Notes: a model not told the origin generated them from the letters alone. A stretch of DNA of 64,000 nucleotides from Mesorhizobium huakuii (GCF_014189455.1 NZ_CP050296.1:930001-994000), one strand, 5' to 3'; shown: positions 46,543 through 55,168, counted from the first letter of the stretch. A program made the numbers and translations.

Positions 46543-47682
46543 ATGTCATTCGACCTAACCAATTTACTTATCGTAGGCGCCGGATTCTCTGCGAATGCCG
46601 GCCTGCCAGTAGCGAGCGGCTTTACTCAAGATCTGCTTAACGTTAGGGGCCTTCGCCTGGACGGCCCCAGTGCGCGGCAGGTGGCGTTCATACGGAAGTT
46701 CGTGGACAAGGTCTTCGGCGAGGGCGCAAGCCGCAGCGCGGATGACTGGCCCGAGCTAGAGGACATATTTACGCTGATCGATCTTTCCGCCAACACTGGC
46801 CATCATCTTGGAACGAGGTATTCGGCGGCGGACCTTCGCGTTGTGCGTCGCGCCATCATCGTACGCATGATCCGCATGCTTTCGCAGGCTTACAGTCGTG
46901 GCCAGAAGCGGGGCGGTGTGGGTTGGACGGCGCTTGAGCGCCTGTTCACGGAGTTCGACATCACCTCCACTGCCGTATTAAGCATGAACTGGGATACGGT
47001 TTTTGAACGTGGCGTTGCCCGAAAACAAACAATCAGGCGTCTCGACTACGGTTGTCACGCGGCCGCAGTCGAATTCCTACGAGGCGAGGTCTCCTTTCGA
47101 AGCCTCAAAGGTAATGTCCTGCATATTCTGAAGCCACACGGATCGGTGAACTGGCTCTACTGCGATGCATGCAGAGAGATTTTCTGGGTCCCGCCAAGCG
47201 ATACGGAGCATGTGGCCCAGGCCCTCTTCCGAAAGGAGGACTGGGGCGTCGTGCTAGGTGGATCCAAAATCAAAGCTCCGGTGACTATCTCCCCGTCCTG
47301 CCCGCATTGCGGGGCCAAAAGTCTTGGAACGCGGTTCGCGACGTTTAGCTACCGAAAGGCCCTTGATTTCCCGATGCATTCGGCGAGTTGGCGCACAGCC
47401 GAGGAATATCTCAAAACGACTGGAAACTGGGTTTTCATCGGATATTCGATGCCGCCGGCCGACTTTGAATTTAAGCACCTGCTCAAGCGCGTTCAGCTCA
47501 CCGAGAAGGTGAGGCCGGACATCACGGTCATAACAGGCGGAGATCGGACCGCTGCTGACGCGACTATCGCGCGATACACAAAGTTCTTCGGCGACGTGAG
47601 CGGCGAACGCTTTTTCTTCCGAGAGGGGTTAGACGCTGCCGCGATGGCCCACCTTCGCGATATCCAGGTCCTCTCGGCTTAG
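46543..47682 (+). CDS. SIR2-like domain protein, candidate defence effector
   Basis: A 379-residue protein. It starts with the SIR2-type nucleotide-binding loop 'LLIVGAGFSANAGLPVASGF' and has 'STAVLSMNWDTVFE' (the sirtuin-like N-D pocket) and 'HILKPHGSVNWLYC'. Two Cys pairs, CDAC and CPHC, form a probable zinc ribbon as in sirtuins. In the antiphage systems Thoeris, DSR and SIR2-pAgo, such domains act as NAD-degrading effectors. It is followed 239 nt later by an FRG-domain gene. Codon use is less GC-biased than in the neighbours, suggesting transfer. Function is inferred. Confidence 0.82.
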   Translation: MSFDLTNLLIVGAGFSANAGLPVASGFTQDLLNVRGLRLDGPSARQVAFIRKFVDKVFGEGASRSADDWPELEDIFTLIDLSANTGHHLGTRYSAADLRVVRRAIIVRMIRMLSQAYSRGQKRGGVGWTALERLFTEFDITSTAVLSMNWDTVFERGVARKQTIRRLDYGCHAAAVEFLRGEVSFRSLKGNVLHILKPHGSVNWLYCDACREIFWVPPSDTEHVAQALFRKEDWGVVLGGSKIKAPVTISPSCPHCGAKSLGTRFATFSYRKALDFPMHSASWRTAEEYLKTTGNWVFIGYSMPPADFEFKHLLKRVQLTEKVRPDITVITGGDRTAADATIARYTKFFGDVSGERFFFREGLDAAAMAHLRDIQVLSA

Positions 47683-47921
47683 GCCGGCGTCAACCCGTCA
47701 ACCCGACGATGGGCAACTTGTGCCCCTCTAACCAAACGGTCGATCGAAGCTTCGCTGCCTCTACACTGCTATTCATAGGTGCAGATCTCTTGTATCTGTA
47801 GGCACTCGTTCGCTCAGCGGCAGGGACGCGTCCCAAACAACTCTGTTGTGGAGGTTTGGAAAAAAGAGATACAACCAGATGCGAGCGACCCGCTCGCCAA
47901 GCTGACCTAGGAGCAAAACGC

Positions 47922-48683
47922 ATGGGCATCTTCCAGGGAGAGCGCGAAATCTCAAAGAATGTTGTTCAAGTTGGCTGTGAGTCTTGGGGAGAATTCAGGG
48001 GTAAAGTGATCACCGACTTCTTCTCCGACGGGTTGTTTCGGAAAGGGGACTATCTGTTTCGTGGCCAAGGAACGGACGGCTGGAAGCTAAGCACATCTTT
48101 TGATCGCTGGTATGGCGGCGACAGGGGACAAAAAGACGCTGTGGCGGACCTGCTGCTTCAGGAGTTTGCCGCCGAATGCGAACTTGAGGACATGCCGGAT
48201 TCATTGCGGAATGACAAGATGGCGATGCTCGGACTCGGTCAGCACCATGGCCTTCCGACAAGACTGTTAGATTGGAGCGAAAGCCCGTTCGTTGCCGCTT
48301 TCTTCGCTTTTAGTGGTCACGTTCGCCAAGGGATCAATCTTGAAAAATACGTAGCCGTTTGGGTACTGGATGCGAAAAACGCTGCATGGACAGAGTCAGC
48401 AGGCTGTCCGATTGTGAAAGTTCCAGCAGTTTGGAACCCTAGAATAAAAAATCAATTTGGCAAATTTACCTATCTAAAAAATCCAGCTAATTCTTTGGAG
48501 GAGTATGTCGCGCAATTTGGACAGGATGAAGTACGACTTACCAAGTACACTATACCCGCAAATGATTTCCGAATCGCAATGTCGGAGCTTGACGCTATGG
48601 GATTATCTCATGCCCGTATTTATCCGGGTCTCGAGGGTTTCGCGAGAGCGGCAGAGGTCCGCGTCACGCTAGGTCGTATTTGA
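47922..48683 (+). CDS. FRG-domain protein
   Basis: A 253-residue protein. The FRG domain is clear: 'GDYLFRGQGTDGWKLSTSFD' at about residues 42-61, then 'MLGLGQHHGLPTRLLDWSES' and 'PFVAAFFAFSG' at about 105-130. The biochemical role of FRG domains is unproven; they are frequent in mobile and defence-associated loci. The ATG at 47922 has an AGGAG site. The gene is visibly AT-richer than its surroundings, especially at 48400-48600. It lies directly between a SIR2-like gene and a livM remnant, so it is probably a horizontally acquired partner of SIR2. Confidence 0.85.
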   Translation: MGIFQGEREISKNVVQVGCESWGEFRGKVITDFFSDGLFRKGDYLFRGQGTDGWKLSTSFDRWYGGDRGQKDAVADLLLQEFAAECELEDMPDSLRNDKMAMLGLGQHHGLPTRLLDWSESPFVAAFFAFSGHVRQGINLEKYVAVWVLDAKNAAWTESAGCPIVKVPAVWNPRIKNQFGKFTYLKNPANSLEEYVAQFGQDEVRLTKYTIPANDFRIAMSELDAMGLSHARIYPGLEGFARAAEVRVTLGRI

Positions 48684-48707
48684 ACTTCAATCTGGGTTCG
48701 CTCTTGC

Positions 48708-48894
48708 ACCCAAAAACTCCGCATGAACCCTTCGGCAGAAACAGCATAGCCAGTACAATCGTCAGCCCCCGAAATCACTGGTGGGATAATCCGGCACGAC
48801 GATCCGCGCCAGATCGAACACCGCGTACATCACGAAGGCACCCGGGATTGGCCCAAGCAGCGTGCCGGTGCCACCGACCACGGTCATCATCACC
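48708..48894 (-). pseudogene. livM 3'-end remnant 1
   Basis: About 187 bp nearly collinear with the last ~65 codons of the intact livM (60020-60207), roughly 85-90% identical by eye. Examples are 'ggcccaagcagcgtgccggt' and 'cgaacaccgcgtacat'. Small indels destroy the frame. It begins 25 nt after the FRG gene stop and ends abruptly at 48894. Same orientation as the intact gene. Confidence 0.88.
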
Positions 48895-48938
48895 AGGCGA
48901 GCGTGCTACGTGAACTACCGACTGTATTTGGGCCAAAA

Positions 48939-48979
48939 GTGACATTCGTTTCCTACACGACGAATGGCCGCTTCGCGCC
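48939..48979 (+). repeat. R3 short repeat, copy 3
   Basis: gtgacattcgtttcctacac followed by gacgaatggccgcttcgcgcc. It lies 44 nt after livM remnant 1. Confidence 0.65.
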
Positions 48980-49186
48980 CATATCGGCCTTTGCAGTCCT
49001 CTTCGCCGCATCACCCAAATCTCGGGGTGGTCCCATATACGAATCAACGGTTTGCCTTTTCCGCAACCCGCACACGGATTGCCGCACCAAAACCCATGCG
49101 CTGCGCGCTGACCGCCCCATCGGTATCGCGGAGCCGCGAATCTGTGCTAAGCCGCCGCCCGATCAACCAACCCAAGGACGACAGCT
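48980..49186. other. intergenic region, no gene seen
   Basis: Upstream region of the 76-residue protein gene at 49187. No operator or repeat recognised. Confidence 0.45.
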
Positions 49187-49417
49187 GTGAGCGAACTGAC
49201 CGTGGCCGAGGCGACCGAAAATATCTATGCCTCGCTCCGCGCGGACAATGCCGAGATCGACGCGCATATCGCGGCGCTTAAGGCAGCGCTGGCACGAGAG
49301 GGGCTGAAACAGGCAGTGTTCGATCCGACCAAGTTGGCGCAGAGCAACCGCTCGGGCCGCAAGTTGATGCAGGCCTATTTTCGCCAGCGCGGCGTGAGCG
49401 TGAGCTTTTCGGAGTAG
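49187..49417 (+). CDS. 76-residue conserved-type hypothetical protein
   Basis: A small soluble protein: N-terminal helical half (SELTVAEATENIYASLRADN) and a C-terminal half 'RSGRKLMQAYFRQRGVSVSF'. It starts with GTG behind AAGGA at good spacing. The even amino-acid distribution and clean ends support a real gene, but I cannot name a family. It is followed directly by a tetR remnant. Confidence 0.6.
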   Translation: MSELTVAEATENIYASLRADNAEIDAHIAALKAALAREGLKQAVFDPTKLAQSNRSGRKLMQAYFRQRGVSVSFSE

Positions 49418-49429
49418 GTGTCGATGCCG

Positions 49430-49777
49430 CTGGCTGGTGCTGCCAGGCAGAGCCAAGAACGGGCATCGAGCGAGATCGTCTCGCATCCGAGGACAGCCTG
49501 CCCGACAGCGGGTCTTGCCGGGGACGTTCGACATCAGACCCCGACCGCACGGGCCGCAATGACTGAAGGCATCCGATCGCAGATCGACCGCATCAGCGCG
49601 GCGGTCCTTGAGCTGGATGCGACGGACAGTCGCCGGGCAGCGATCGGCTGGTGGGCGGCGATGGTTGGGGCAGTCATCCTCGCCCGGGCGATCGACGATC
49701 CCGCGCTCTCGGATGAAGTGCTGGAGCAAACGCGTGCGTGGATCAACGCAGGGCTTGATCAACGATCAGCCAGTTAG
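49430..49777 (+). pseudogene. TetR-family regulator, C-terminal half only
   Basis: The frame reads 'ACPTAGLAGDVRHQTPTARA' and 'IGWWAAMVGAVILARAIDDP', then 'LSDEVLEQTRAWI', which matches the ligand-binding C-terminus of TetR proteins such as the intact one at 53326. The DNA-binding N-terminus is missing. It is probably a recombination remnant. No credible start codon. Confidence 0.7.
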
Positions 49778-49805
49778 CCATGATTGGCCCGATCTATTCG
49801 TTTGA

Positions 49806-50822
49806 TTAGTCGCCCAGCCGCCCCTTGCTCAAGGCCCGCGCATATGTCTCCCTGTTCATGAGAGGCAGCTCGCCGGTCGCTTTGGTCGCGGCAATGTAGT
49901 TGAGCATCAGCTGCTGGGCTTCCTTGGACTGATCCCTCACAAGAAACTCAGCATGCTCGAGCTGCAAGCCCTCTTCGAGCGGGAGCGAGCTACCAAAGTA
50001 TATGGATCGCTTAATGGCCCCGAGAGATTTCTTGGGTCGGCGACTCAGATATTCTGCACGTTCTATTGCGCGTTCAAGCACCTTGTCCTGAGGAACGACC
50101 TCGTCGACTGCGCCGAGCGCGAGGGCTTCTGCTGGCGTGAACGGCTTGCCTTCGAGAATGGCGGCTAACGATCGCTGGGCGCCAATTAGGCGAGGTAGTC
50201 GCTGGGATCCGCCACCGCCAGGTGTAAGCGCGAGGAGGACTTCGGAAAGGCCGATGACAAAGTCTCCGTCCGCCATGATGCGAAAATCACACGCCCAGGC
50301 GAACTCCGCGCCAACGGCAAGCGCTGAGCCGTTCAGCGCCGCAATGAAGATCGTCCTGCTAGCGTTCATCTTCAGGAAGGTCGCGTGGAAGCTGTCGAGC
50401 TGCAAAAGTGTCTTGAGTCGCGTCATTCCCGCGAGCGTTCTGACAATCGGCACTTTATTGATGAGTCTAGCCATGCGTGTGACGATTCCAGCGAGGCGTG
50501 TATTGATAGGCGGGAACCCGACACCACCCTGTTGGAGCCACGTAACATCGGAGTGGCTCAAGAACCGATCGGGGTGCGTGCCGGTGAAGACGACTGCATG
50601 AATGTTCGGGTCGCGGTCTGCGCGATCAACTAGCTCTTTTAGTTGCTTGGTAAGCGCAGCATCAAACAGTGCATGCGGGCCTCCATTGATGCGCGCGACA
50701 AGGACTGTGCCACGTTCTTCGACATCGATGTGACCATGGGTCCCTGTCTCGGTCTTACTGGATTTCGAGGCCGTCGCTGTCTCCAAAACGCTGGAGCTTT
50801 CGCCAGCGACCCGTTGTTGCAT
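49806..50822 (-). CDS. enoyl-CoA hydratase/isomerase family protein
   Basis: A 338-residue crotonase-fold protein. The oxyanion-hole region is 'AALNGSALAVGAEFAWACDF' and the catalytic-Glu region 'VIGLSEVLLALTPGGGGSQR', followed by 'PAEALALGAVDEVVP'. The N-terminal ~35 residues are polar and not conserved, so a later start is possible. The proposed start is 17 nt from a 16-bp palindrome shared with the broken tetR gene on the other strand, which implies divergent regulation. Substrate unknown. Confidence 0.88.
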   Translation of the reverse strand: MQQRVAGESSSVLETATASKSSKTETGTHGHIDVEERGTVLVARINGGPHALFDAALTKQLKELVDRADRDPNIHAVVFTGTHPDRFLSHSDVTWLQQGGVGFPPINTRLAGIVTRMARLINKVPIVRTLAGMTRLKTLLQLDSFHATFLKMNASRTIFIAALNGSALAVGAEFAWACDFRIMADGDFVIGLSEVLLALTPGGGGSQRLPRLIGAQRSLAAILEGKPFTPAEALALGAVDEVVPQDKVLERAIERAEYLSRRPKKSLGAIKRSIYFGSSLPLEEGLQLEHAEFLVRDQSKEAQQLMLNYIAATKATGELPLMNRETYARALSKGRLGD

Positions 50823-50838
50823 GACAATGACTTATATA

Positions 50839-50854
50839 CATTATGATCATAATG
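50839..50854. promoter_or_regulatory. TetR-type operator, perfect 16-bp palindrome
   Basis: CATTATGATCATAATG reads the same on both strands. It lies between the divergent enoyl-CoA hydratase gene and a tetR pseudogene. A close relative, ATTACGACCATAATG, sits at the same distance from the intact tetR gene (53286-53300). Confidence 0.7.
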
Positions 50855-50880
50855 CAATGGTGGAAATTGCGAGAGTAGAC

Positions 50881-51180
50881 ATGCGCTACGAAAAGGGCTG
50901 GAAGGCCGCATCCAACGCCGGATCGTGGAGATTGCAGCACAGAAGTTCCGCGCCACCGGTATCGCGGCCACGGGACTAGCCGGCATCATGAGCGACGCCG
51001 ACCTGACCACCAACGGGGCTTTCTATCCACACTTCAAGTCAAAACGGCGCTGGTCGGCGAGAGCGTCGCCACGGTAATGGGAATCCAATCCATCCAGTTG
51101 GACGAGGCGCTGTAGGCCGGCGGGATTGAAGCGGTCATCACCGGGTATCTTTCACCCGGACATCGCGACCATCCCGGCTG
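50881..51180 (+). pseudogene. tetR pseudogene (N-terminal part)
   Basis: Homologous to the start of the intact TetR gene at 53326: both begin ATGCGCTACGAAAAGGGC. The text shows 'RRIVEIAAQKFRATGIAATG' and 'TTNGAFYPHFKSK' but in different frames. At least two frameshifts and an in-frame stop (ctgtag at about 51115) disable it. Its operator at 50839 is intact, so the hydratase gene may now be controlled by the neighbouring TetR. Confidence 0.85.
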
Positions 51181-51300
51181 GCAATTTCGGCGATGATCTC
51201 GTCGACTGTATAAGCAGCATTGATAGTGGCCGCCATGCTGTTGAACATGATTGCGGAAACGATCTGCGCCGAGCGAGGCCGTCTGGAAACGAGGGAATTG

Positions 51301-52302
51301 TTATCTCATCGTAATGACAACCTTGCCCTTGGCGCGTCCTGTTTCGACGTAGGCCAGCGCCTCATTGGACGCCTCAAACGGAAACACCCGATCGACCACC
51401 GGGCGGATCGTTCCGGATTCGATGAGCGAGGTGATCTTGCCCAGCTGGTCACCTTGCGCCCCCATGAAAAGGAACGAAAAGCTCACGCCATGGCGCCTGG
51501 CCTTGGCCCGGATGCCGCGACTTAGAAGGCGCAGCACCAGCCTCAGCACCAGATTCAGTCCCTTTTCCCGGGCGAATTCGGGATCCGGCGGACCGGAGAT
51601 GGAGATGAGCTTGCCGCCCGGTTTCAGCACAGTGAGCGATTTTTCAAGCGTTTTGGCGTCCTGGCTGTTCAGGACGACGTCGTAGCCCGACAGGATTTTT
51701 TCGAAATCGTCTTTCCGGTAATCGACGACGACATCGGCGCCGAGCCCCTTGACCAGACCCGCACTCGCCGCGCTCGCCGTCGTTGCCACGATCGCGCCGA
51801 GGTGCTTTGCCAGCTGGATGGCGAATGTGCCGACGCCGCCGGAGCCGGCCTGGATGAAGACCTTCTGGCCTTTCCTCAAGCCCGCCCTTTCGACGAGCAC
51901 CTGCCAGGCGGTCAGGCCGACCAGCGGAATAGAGGCCGCCTCTTCCATACTGAGATTTTTGGGCTTCAACGCCACGTCGGCTTCATCCATGGCGATGAAC
52001 TCCGCGAACGCCCCGATCCGGCCGTCGCGCGGCCGCGCATAGACATCGTCGCCGGGTTTGAACTTGCGGACCTTCGAGCCCACGCGAATGACCTTCCCGG
52101 CCACGTCGTGGCCCAGGATGAACGGCCGGCGATAGGGCAGGATGAGCTTGAACTCTCCGGTCTTGACCTTGGAATCGAGCAGGTTCACCCCAGCGGCATG
52201 GACCTCGACCAGGACATCGCTGTCCCCGACTTCCGGTCCCGGCATCTCGGCCAGCCGCAGAACGCCCTTCTTGCTGTATTTATCGACAACGAATGCCTTC
52301 AT
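51301..52302 (-). CDS. NADP-dependent quinone oxidoreductase-like (zinc-free MDR)
   Basis: A 333-residue medium-chain dehydrogenase/reductase. The cofactor site is 'FIQAGSGGVGTFAIQLAKHL' and the N-terminal catalytic domain has 'EVHAAGVNLLDSKVKTGEF' and 'FILGHDVAGKVIRVGSKVRK'. The zinc-binding cysteines of alcohol dehydrogenases are absent, so quinone or enone reduction is likely. It lies downstream of the SDR gene at 52406 on the same strand (103 nt), probably in the same TetR-controlled transcript. Confidence 0.92.
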   Translation of the reverse strand: MKAFVVDKYSKKGVLRLAEMPGPEVGDSDVLVEVHAAGVNLLDSKVKTGEFKLILPYRRPFILGHDVAGKVIRVGSKVRKFKPGDDVYARPRDGRIGAFAEFIAMDEADVALKPKNLSMEEAASIPLVGLTAWQVLVERAGLRKGQKVFIQAGSGGVGTFAIQLAKHLGAIVATTASAASAGLVKGLGADVVVDYRKDDFEKILSGYDVVLNSQDAKTLEKSLTVLKPGGKLISISGPPDPEFAREKGLNLVLRLVLRLLSRGIRAKARRHGVSFSFLFMGAQGDQLGKITSLIESGTIRPVVDRVFPFEASNEALAYVETGRAKGKVVITMR

Positions 52303-52405
52303 GGCAGTGACTTTCTAAAAGTGATTTGGCGTGTCGCCCATGCGTGAAATCGTCTGCCTTCAGACCGGCAGACGGAACTGCTTGCGCAAGCCCATCCAGC
52401 CTGCT

Positions 52406-53221
52406 TCAGGCCGGCAGCTCGTTGATCTTCCGCAGGCTCTTGTCGACCACGGATTCGGGAAGGAAACGGCGCAGGAACCGAACCTGGCCCGCCTGTTTTC
52501 CAGCGGTGTAGCGCCTGCGCGGCATTGCATCCGTCGCGGCTTTCACCACCGCTCTTGCGACAATGTCGGGGGCATCGCCGCGTTCTATCCACTTTCGCAT
52601 CAACGCTTCCATGCGAGGGCGCACCGTATCATAGACCGGAAGCAACCGATCAGGTCTCGTAACATTTTCTTCGAACGACGTTCGGGTAACGCCGGGCTCG
52701 ACCAGCACCACCCGAATTCCGAACGTGCGTAGCTCGTGGTCGAGCGACTCGGAATAGCCTTCGATGGCATGCTTCGTCGATGCGTACAGCGCGTTAAAGG
52801 GAGATGGGATCAGACCCAGAATTGAACTCATGTTGATGATCCTACCCTTTCCTTGACGTCGCATGGTCGGCAACACCGCGTTCGTCACCCGCAGGACGCC
52901 GAAGACGTTCACGTCGAACAGCGCATGAGCTTGAGCGCTTGAGGACTCCTCCGCACCTCCGAGCAAACCGATGCCGGCATTGTTGACGAGCAGGTCAATG
53001 CGTTTGGCCTTGGCCAGCACCTCGTCGACCAGTTTTGACACGGAGGCTTCGTCCGTCACATCGCAAGCCAGCATGGTCACCCCATCAGGGCCGTTGCTGG
53101 CCGCACGGCGACTGGTCCCGAAGACAGTAAAGCCTGCTCGCGCCAAAGCCTCGGCGCTGGCACGGCCGATGCCCGAGGAGGCTCCGGTCACAATGGCGGT
53201 CTTGCCGGAATTCATAGTCAT
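52406..53221 (-). CDS. short-chain dehydrogenase/reductase
   Basis: A 271-residue classical SDR. It has the TGASSGIG cofactor loop, 'LVNNAGIG' and the active-site 'YASTK'. The C-terminal part (VEPGVTRTSFEENV) fits the family. The ATG at 53221 has GGAG at 6-nt spacing; a GTG at 53239 is in frame but less likely. It is divergent from an intact tetR gene over a 104-bp gap holding operator-like sites. With the MDR gene downstream it probably forms a TetR-repressed redox operon. Confidence 0.93.
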   Translation of the reverse strand: MTMNSGKTAIVTGASSGIGRASAEALARAGFTVFGTSRRAASNGPDGVTMLACDVTDEASVSKLVDEVLAKAKRIDLLVNNAGIGLLGGAEESSSAQAHALFDVNVFGVLRVTNAVLPTMRRQGKGRIINMSSILGLIPSPFNALYASTKHAIEGYSESLDHELRTFGIRVVLVEPGVTRTSFEENVTRPDRLLPVYDTVRPRMEALMRKWIERGDAPDIVARAVVKAATDAMPRRRYTAGKQAGQVRFLRRFLPESVVDKSLRKINELPA

Positions 53222-53285
53222 GTCATGCTCCAAAGCCACGAGGGCTAGCTTTTTCTCATTGATTGAATTAAGATCATAATATCAA

Positions 53286-53300
53286 ATTACGACCATAATG
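53286..53300. promoter_or_regulatory. TetR-type operator
   Basis: ATTACGACCATAATG matches the perfect palindrome at 50839-50854 with two substitutions. A half site, agatcataat, lies at 53271. It is 25 nt before the tetR start, the same spacing as at the pseudogene locus. Confidence 0.6.
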
Positions 53301-53325
53301 CAATAGCAGAAAGGCAAGAGCAGCC

Positions 53326-53892
53326 ATGCGCTACGAAAAGGGCCGCAAGGACGCGTCACGCGGCAGGATCATCGAAGTCGCCGCCGACCGTTTCCGGGGT
53401 GATGGCATCGCCGCGTCCGGACTGGCGACCATCATGAGCGACGCCGGACTGACCAACGGCGCCTTCTACCCGCATTTCCAATCCAAGGCGGAGCTCGTGC
53501 GTGAAAGCGTGGCGGCGGCCATGGAGCTTCAGGCCCAGCAATTGGCGCAGGCACTGGCCTCGGGTGGCCCGGAGGTGGCCATAGAGGCGTATCTGTCGGC
53601 CGAGCATCGAGACAATCCGGGGCAAGGCTGCGCGTCCGCCGCGCTGTTGCCGGAGCTGGCGCGTCAGCCACCGGAAACGCGCGCGGTCTATACCGACCGC
53701 TTGCTGGCTCTCGCGCACCAACTGGCCGCCGCAATTCCACAGGCCAAGGATCCGGAAGGCACGGCGCTGGCTGTCTTTGCGACGCTCATCGGTACGCTGC
53801 AACTGGCCCGCGCCGTCGAAGGGACGGAGTTATCGGATCGCATCCTCACAGCGGGCAAAGATGCGGCGCGGACGCTGATGCAATCGCGCTAG
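53326..53892 (+). CDS. TetR-family transcriptional regulator
   Basis: A 188-residue repressor. The helix-turn-helix is 'IAASGLATIMSDAGLTNGAF', followed by 'YPHFQSKAELVRESV', characteristic of the subgroup that controls divergent redox enzymes. The C-terminal domain ends 'LQLARAVEGTELSDRILTAG'. It probably represses the divergent SDR-MDR operon and, given the shared operator, possibly the hydratase at 49806. It ends 23 nt before livM remnant 2. Confidence 0.93.
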   Translation: MRYEKGRKDASRGRIIEVAADRFRGDGIAASGLATIMSDAGLTNGAFYPHFQSKAELVRESVAAAMELQAQQLAQALASGGPEVAIEAYLSAEHRDNPGQGCASAALLPELARQPPETRAVYTDRLLALAHQLAAAIPQAKDPEGTALAVFATLIGTLQLARAVEGTELSDRILTAGKDAARTLMQSR

Positions 53893-53914
53893 GACGACGC
53901 GCCAACCTTCAGGC

Positions 53915-54029
53915 GTCCGCACCTTGCTCTCAAAACTGCGCATCAGCCCTTGGGCAAAAACAGTACCGCCAAGATGATGGTCCGGCTGGAGATGACCGGG
54001 TGGCACCACGATCAGGGCGCCGCAGGTCG
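53915..54029 (-). pseudogene. livM 3'-end remnant 2
   Basis: Matches 60014-60130 at lower identity than remnant 1. Shared stretches are 'caaaactgcgcatcag', 'gggcaaaaacag' and 'atgaccgggtgg', with an 8-nt deletion. In the livM frame it still reads 'HPVIS' and 'ILAVLFLPKG' before a frameshift. Same orientation as intact livM. Confidence 0.75.
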
Positions 54030-54073
54030 CGAAGCTGGTGGCCCAATACACCGGTCTCGGTTACTTTCAGAAG

Positions 54074-54679
54074 ATGAACCTCCCACTTCGTCGCATCGTC
54101 CTCATCGTCGCGCTCCTCAACCTCGCCTATTTCGGGGTCGAGTTCGCTGTGGCGCTCACCATCGGATCAGTGTCTCTGTTCGCCGACAGTGTCGACTTTC
54201 TGGAAGACGCTTCGGTAAATCTCCTTGTCCTGCTGGCACTCGGCTGGTCGTTGCGCTCTCGCGCACGTGTGGGGATGGCACTGGCGCTCATCCTGCTCGT
54301 GCCGGGTCTGGCTACGCTTTTGACGGCGTGGGAGAAGTTCAACGTGCCAGTGCCGCCGCAGCCGATCGCCTTGACCTTGGCGGGACTTGGCGCTCTCGCC
54401 GTCAACCTCTCCTGCGCCTATATGCTCGCCGCCTACCGTCTTCATGGCGGCAGCCTCACAAAGGCGGCATTCCTGTCGGCCCGCAATGACGCCATCGCCA
54501 ACATCGCCATCATAGCGGCCGGGTTGGTCACGGCTTTCGTCTGGCGCTCCGCGTGGCCAGATTTGGTGGTGGGTTTAGGAATCGCGGTTATGAACGCCGA
54601 CGCGGCACGCGAAGTTTGGGGGCTGCCCGTGAGGAACACCGAGCGGTCGCCTGAGCCAGAGCTGTGGGCTACCGGATAG
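54074..54679 (+). CDS. cation transporter, CDF-like
   Basis: A 201-residue membrane protein with about six helices. The N-terminal motif 'GSVSLFADSVDFLEDASVNL' matches the metal-binding helix region of cation-diffusion facilitators, including the D-x-x-x-D pattern. It lacks the C-terminal cytoplasmic domain of full-length CDF proteins. The ATG at 54074 is the best start although the ribosome site is weak. It is convergent with a Cys-rich MerR regulator, which suggests a role in metal efflux. Confidence 0.82.
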   Translation: MNLPLRRIVLIVALLNLAYFGVEFAVALTIGSVSLFADSVDFLEDASVNLLVLLALGWSLRSRARVGMALALILLVPGLATLLTAWEKFNVPVPPQPIALTLAGLGALAVNLSCAYMLAAYRLHGGSLTKAAFLSARNDAIANIAIIAAGLVTAFVWRSAWPDLVVGLGIAVMNADAAREVWGLPVRNTERSPEPELWATG

Positions 54680-54711
54680 TAGCTCCTGCTAATTGAGGCG
54701 TTTCCTCGCAG

Positions 54712-55155
54712 TTATCCGCAGCAGCTGCCCTTGGCCGATGCAGCCATGTCCTTGAAAATCACGCAGTCCTGGCCGGGACCGCCGGCACAGGCGATGTTGC
54801 AGCGGGTCACAAAGCTTTCCAGCCGACGTTCGAGCAAGCGCAGTTCGGCGAGTTTCTGGCGGACCTCGTCAAGATGCACCTGGGCAATGTCGCGCGTCTC
54901 GACGCAATCGCGGCTGGTGCTGATGGATAGCTCCATCAGCACGCGCACCTGACCAATGCCGAAGCCAAAGTCCCGGCACTGCTTGATAAACGTCAACCGA
55001 CCCAAATCGTCGTCGTCATAAATGCGTTGCCCTCCGGTCGTGCGAGGCGCGGGAGGCAGCAAACCGATCTCCTCGTAGTAGCGGATGGTCGGCGTCGTGA
55101 CGCCGGCAGCCTTGGCGAGCGCTCCGATGGTGAGCACGCGGGCGTGAAGGTTCAT
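54712..55155 (-). CDS. MerR-family regulator, metal-type
   Basis: A 147-residue regulator. The N-terminal winged helix is 'LTIGALAKAAGVTTPTIRYY', then 'EEIGLLPPAPRTTGGQRIYD'. The coiled coil carries Cys in 'STSRDCVETRDIA'. The C-terminus is rich in Cys (RCNIACAGGPGQDC and the final SCCG), suggesting sensing of a soft metal. The ATG at 55155 is used; an in-frame start 24 nt upstream would overlap the operator. The divergent membrane-protein gene shares a MerR-type promoter. Confidence 0.88.
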   Translation of the reverse strand: MNLHARVLTIGALAKAAGVTTPTIRYYEEIGLLPPAPRTTGGQRIYDDDDLGRLTFIKQCRDFGFGIGQVRVLMELSISTSRDCVETRDIAQVHLDEVRQKLAELRLLERRLESFVTRCNIACAGGPGQDCVIFKDMAASAKGSCCG

Positions 55156-55168
55156 CGCAATATACTCC

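Noticed and set aside
50655..50710. Similarity between the R1 interior (gcagcataagacaatgcatgcg) and the 5' part of the enoyl-CoA hydratase gene
   Set aside because: Only about 22 bases with several mismatches, inside a conserved coding region; most likely coincidence.
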